This document shows, one piece after another, positions 63,938 through 64,000 of a DNA stretch of 64,000 nt. Location of the stretch: positions 62,001 to 126,000 of the forward strand of contig CAVSIZ010000001.1 of NCBI GenBank assembly GCA_963728125.1, in the 5' to 3' direction. Position numbers and translations under genes: made by a program. This stretch comes from CAWDCV01 sp963728125. GTDB taxonomy: Bacteria; Actinomycetota; Actinomycetes; CAWDCV01. Each line of letters opens with the position of its first letter. Within the stretch, counting starts at the first letter, position 1. The notes under the pieces were generated by a model. It was not told where the DNA came from and searched no databases. It saw nothing but the letters and a program-made list of their open reading frames with translations.

Positions 63938-64000
63938 CTAAGCGGCGATCTCGAATGCGGCGCGTGCCGACAGCGCGGTGTCGGGATAGTCGCTGAACAC
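63938..64000 (-). CDS. C-terminal fragment, possibly glycerophosphodiester phosphodiesterase
   Basis: Only the last 20 codons are inside the window: VFSDYPDTALSARAAFEIAA followed by TAG. The VFSDYPD motif is typical of the last strand of GDPD-type phosphodiesterases (family consensus D-G-V/I-x-T/S-D-x-P-D). The rest of the gene lies beyond the right edge, so the call is tentative. Confidence 0.5.
   Translation of the reverse strand: MFSDYPDTALSARAAFEIAA

Overview
This is a GC-rich chromosomal segment from an actinobacterium. The evidence is the combination of GTG starts, an acyl-CoA carboxylase with an epsilon subunit, a mycothiol-type maleylpyruvate isomerase, PspC-domain proteins, HAAS/PadR pairs and DUF3017, DUF6350 and DUF1707 proteins. 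Gene order recalls two blocks of the Mycobacterium tuberculosis genome known from general knowledge: birA-accD5-accE5-accA3, lpdA, deoD-pmmB, add-deoA-cdd in the left half, and uvrD1, an M23-family protein, sucCD, perM, purN-purH in the right half. The order or genus cannot be fixed by reading. I see no rRNA, tRNA, phage, insertion sequence or CRISPR array. No stretch longer than about 200 bases lacks a gene.

Layout. 1-8 kb: biotin ligase, PH-domain protein, adenylate cyclase and an enoyl-CoA hydratase fragment on minus, divergent from the acyl-CoA (propionyl-CoA) carboxylase genes (beta, epsilon, biotinylated alpha) with a DUF885 metallopeptidase-like gene inside. 8-20 kb: Gly-rich membrane protein, LpdA-like flavoprotein, purine nucleoside phosphorylase, phosphosugar mutase, deoxyribose-phosphate aldolase, a full and a truncated aldehyde dehydrogenase, and a duplicated acidic protein. 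20-28 kb: PadR/HAAS pair, a uridine-kinase-like gene coupled to 5-oxoprolinase genes pxpA-pxpB-(small PspC)-pxpC, the last frameshifted, then adenosine deaminase, maleylpyruvate isomerase and small membrane or secreted proteins. 28-35 kb: nucleoside uptake operon (BMP lipoprotein, ATPase, two permeases, cytidine deaminase, thymidine phosphorylase). 35-47 kb: M20 amidohydrolase, methylmalonyl-CoA mutase large subunit, D,D-carboxypeptidase, YihY, TrpS, CNNM/CorC protein, malate and isocitrate dehydrogenases. 47-57 kb: FolD, PurH, PurN, PerM, SucCD, the mutase cobalamin-binding subunit, lipase and degenerate M23 protein. 57-64 kb: UvrD/PcrA helicase, PIG-L deacetylase, a PspC sensor kinase with response regulator, and a divergent PspC/LiaF-like protein.

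Metabolically two themes dominate. One is nucleoside salvage: uptake by BMP-ABC, deamination by Cdd and Add, phosphorolysis by DeoA and PNP, pentose phosphate isomerisation by the mutase, cleavage by DeoC and acetaldehyde oxidation. The other is propionyl-CoA to succinyl-CoA (BirA, AccA/D/E, split methylmalonyl-CoA mutase) feeding SucCD, Mdh and Icd.

Three structural signals are not explained by genes. (1) At least 15 genes have a TAnnnT box ending 6-8 nt before an ATG/GTG, the signature of leaderless transcription, including two divergent promoter pairs with adjacent or overlapping -10 boxes. (2) Eight long near-perfect palindromes of about 50-70 bp occupy most of the larger intergenic gaps in every gene orientation; two are copies of one 50-bp element. 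(3) A roughly 56-bp dispersed repeat (about 44.2, 46.5 and 54.8 kb) supplies a start codon in one place, a stop codon in another and protein-coding sequence in a third.
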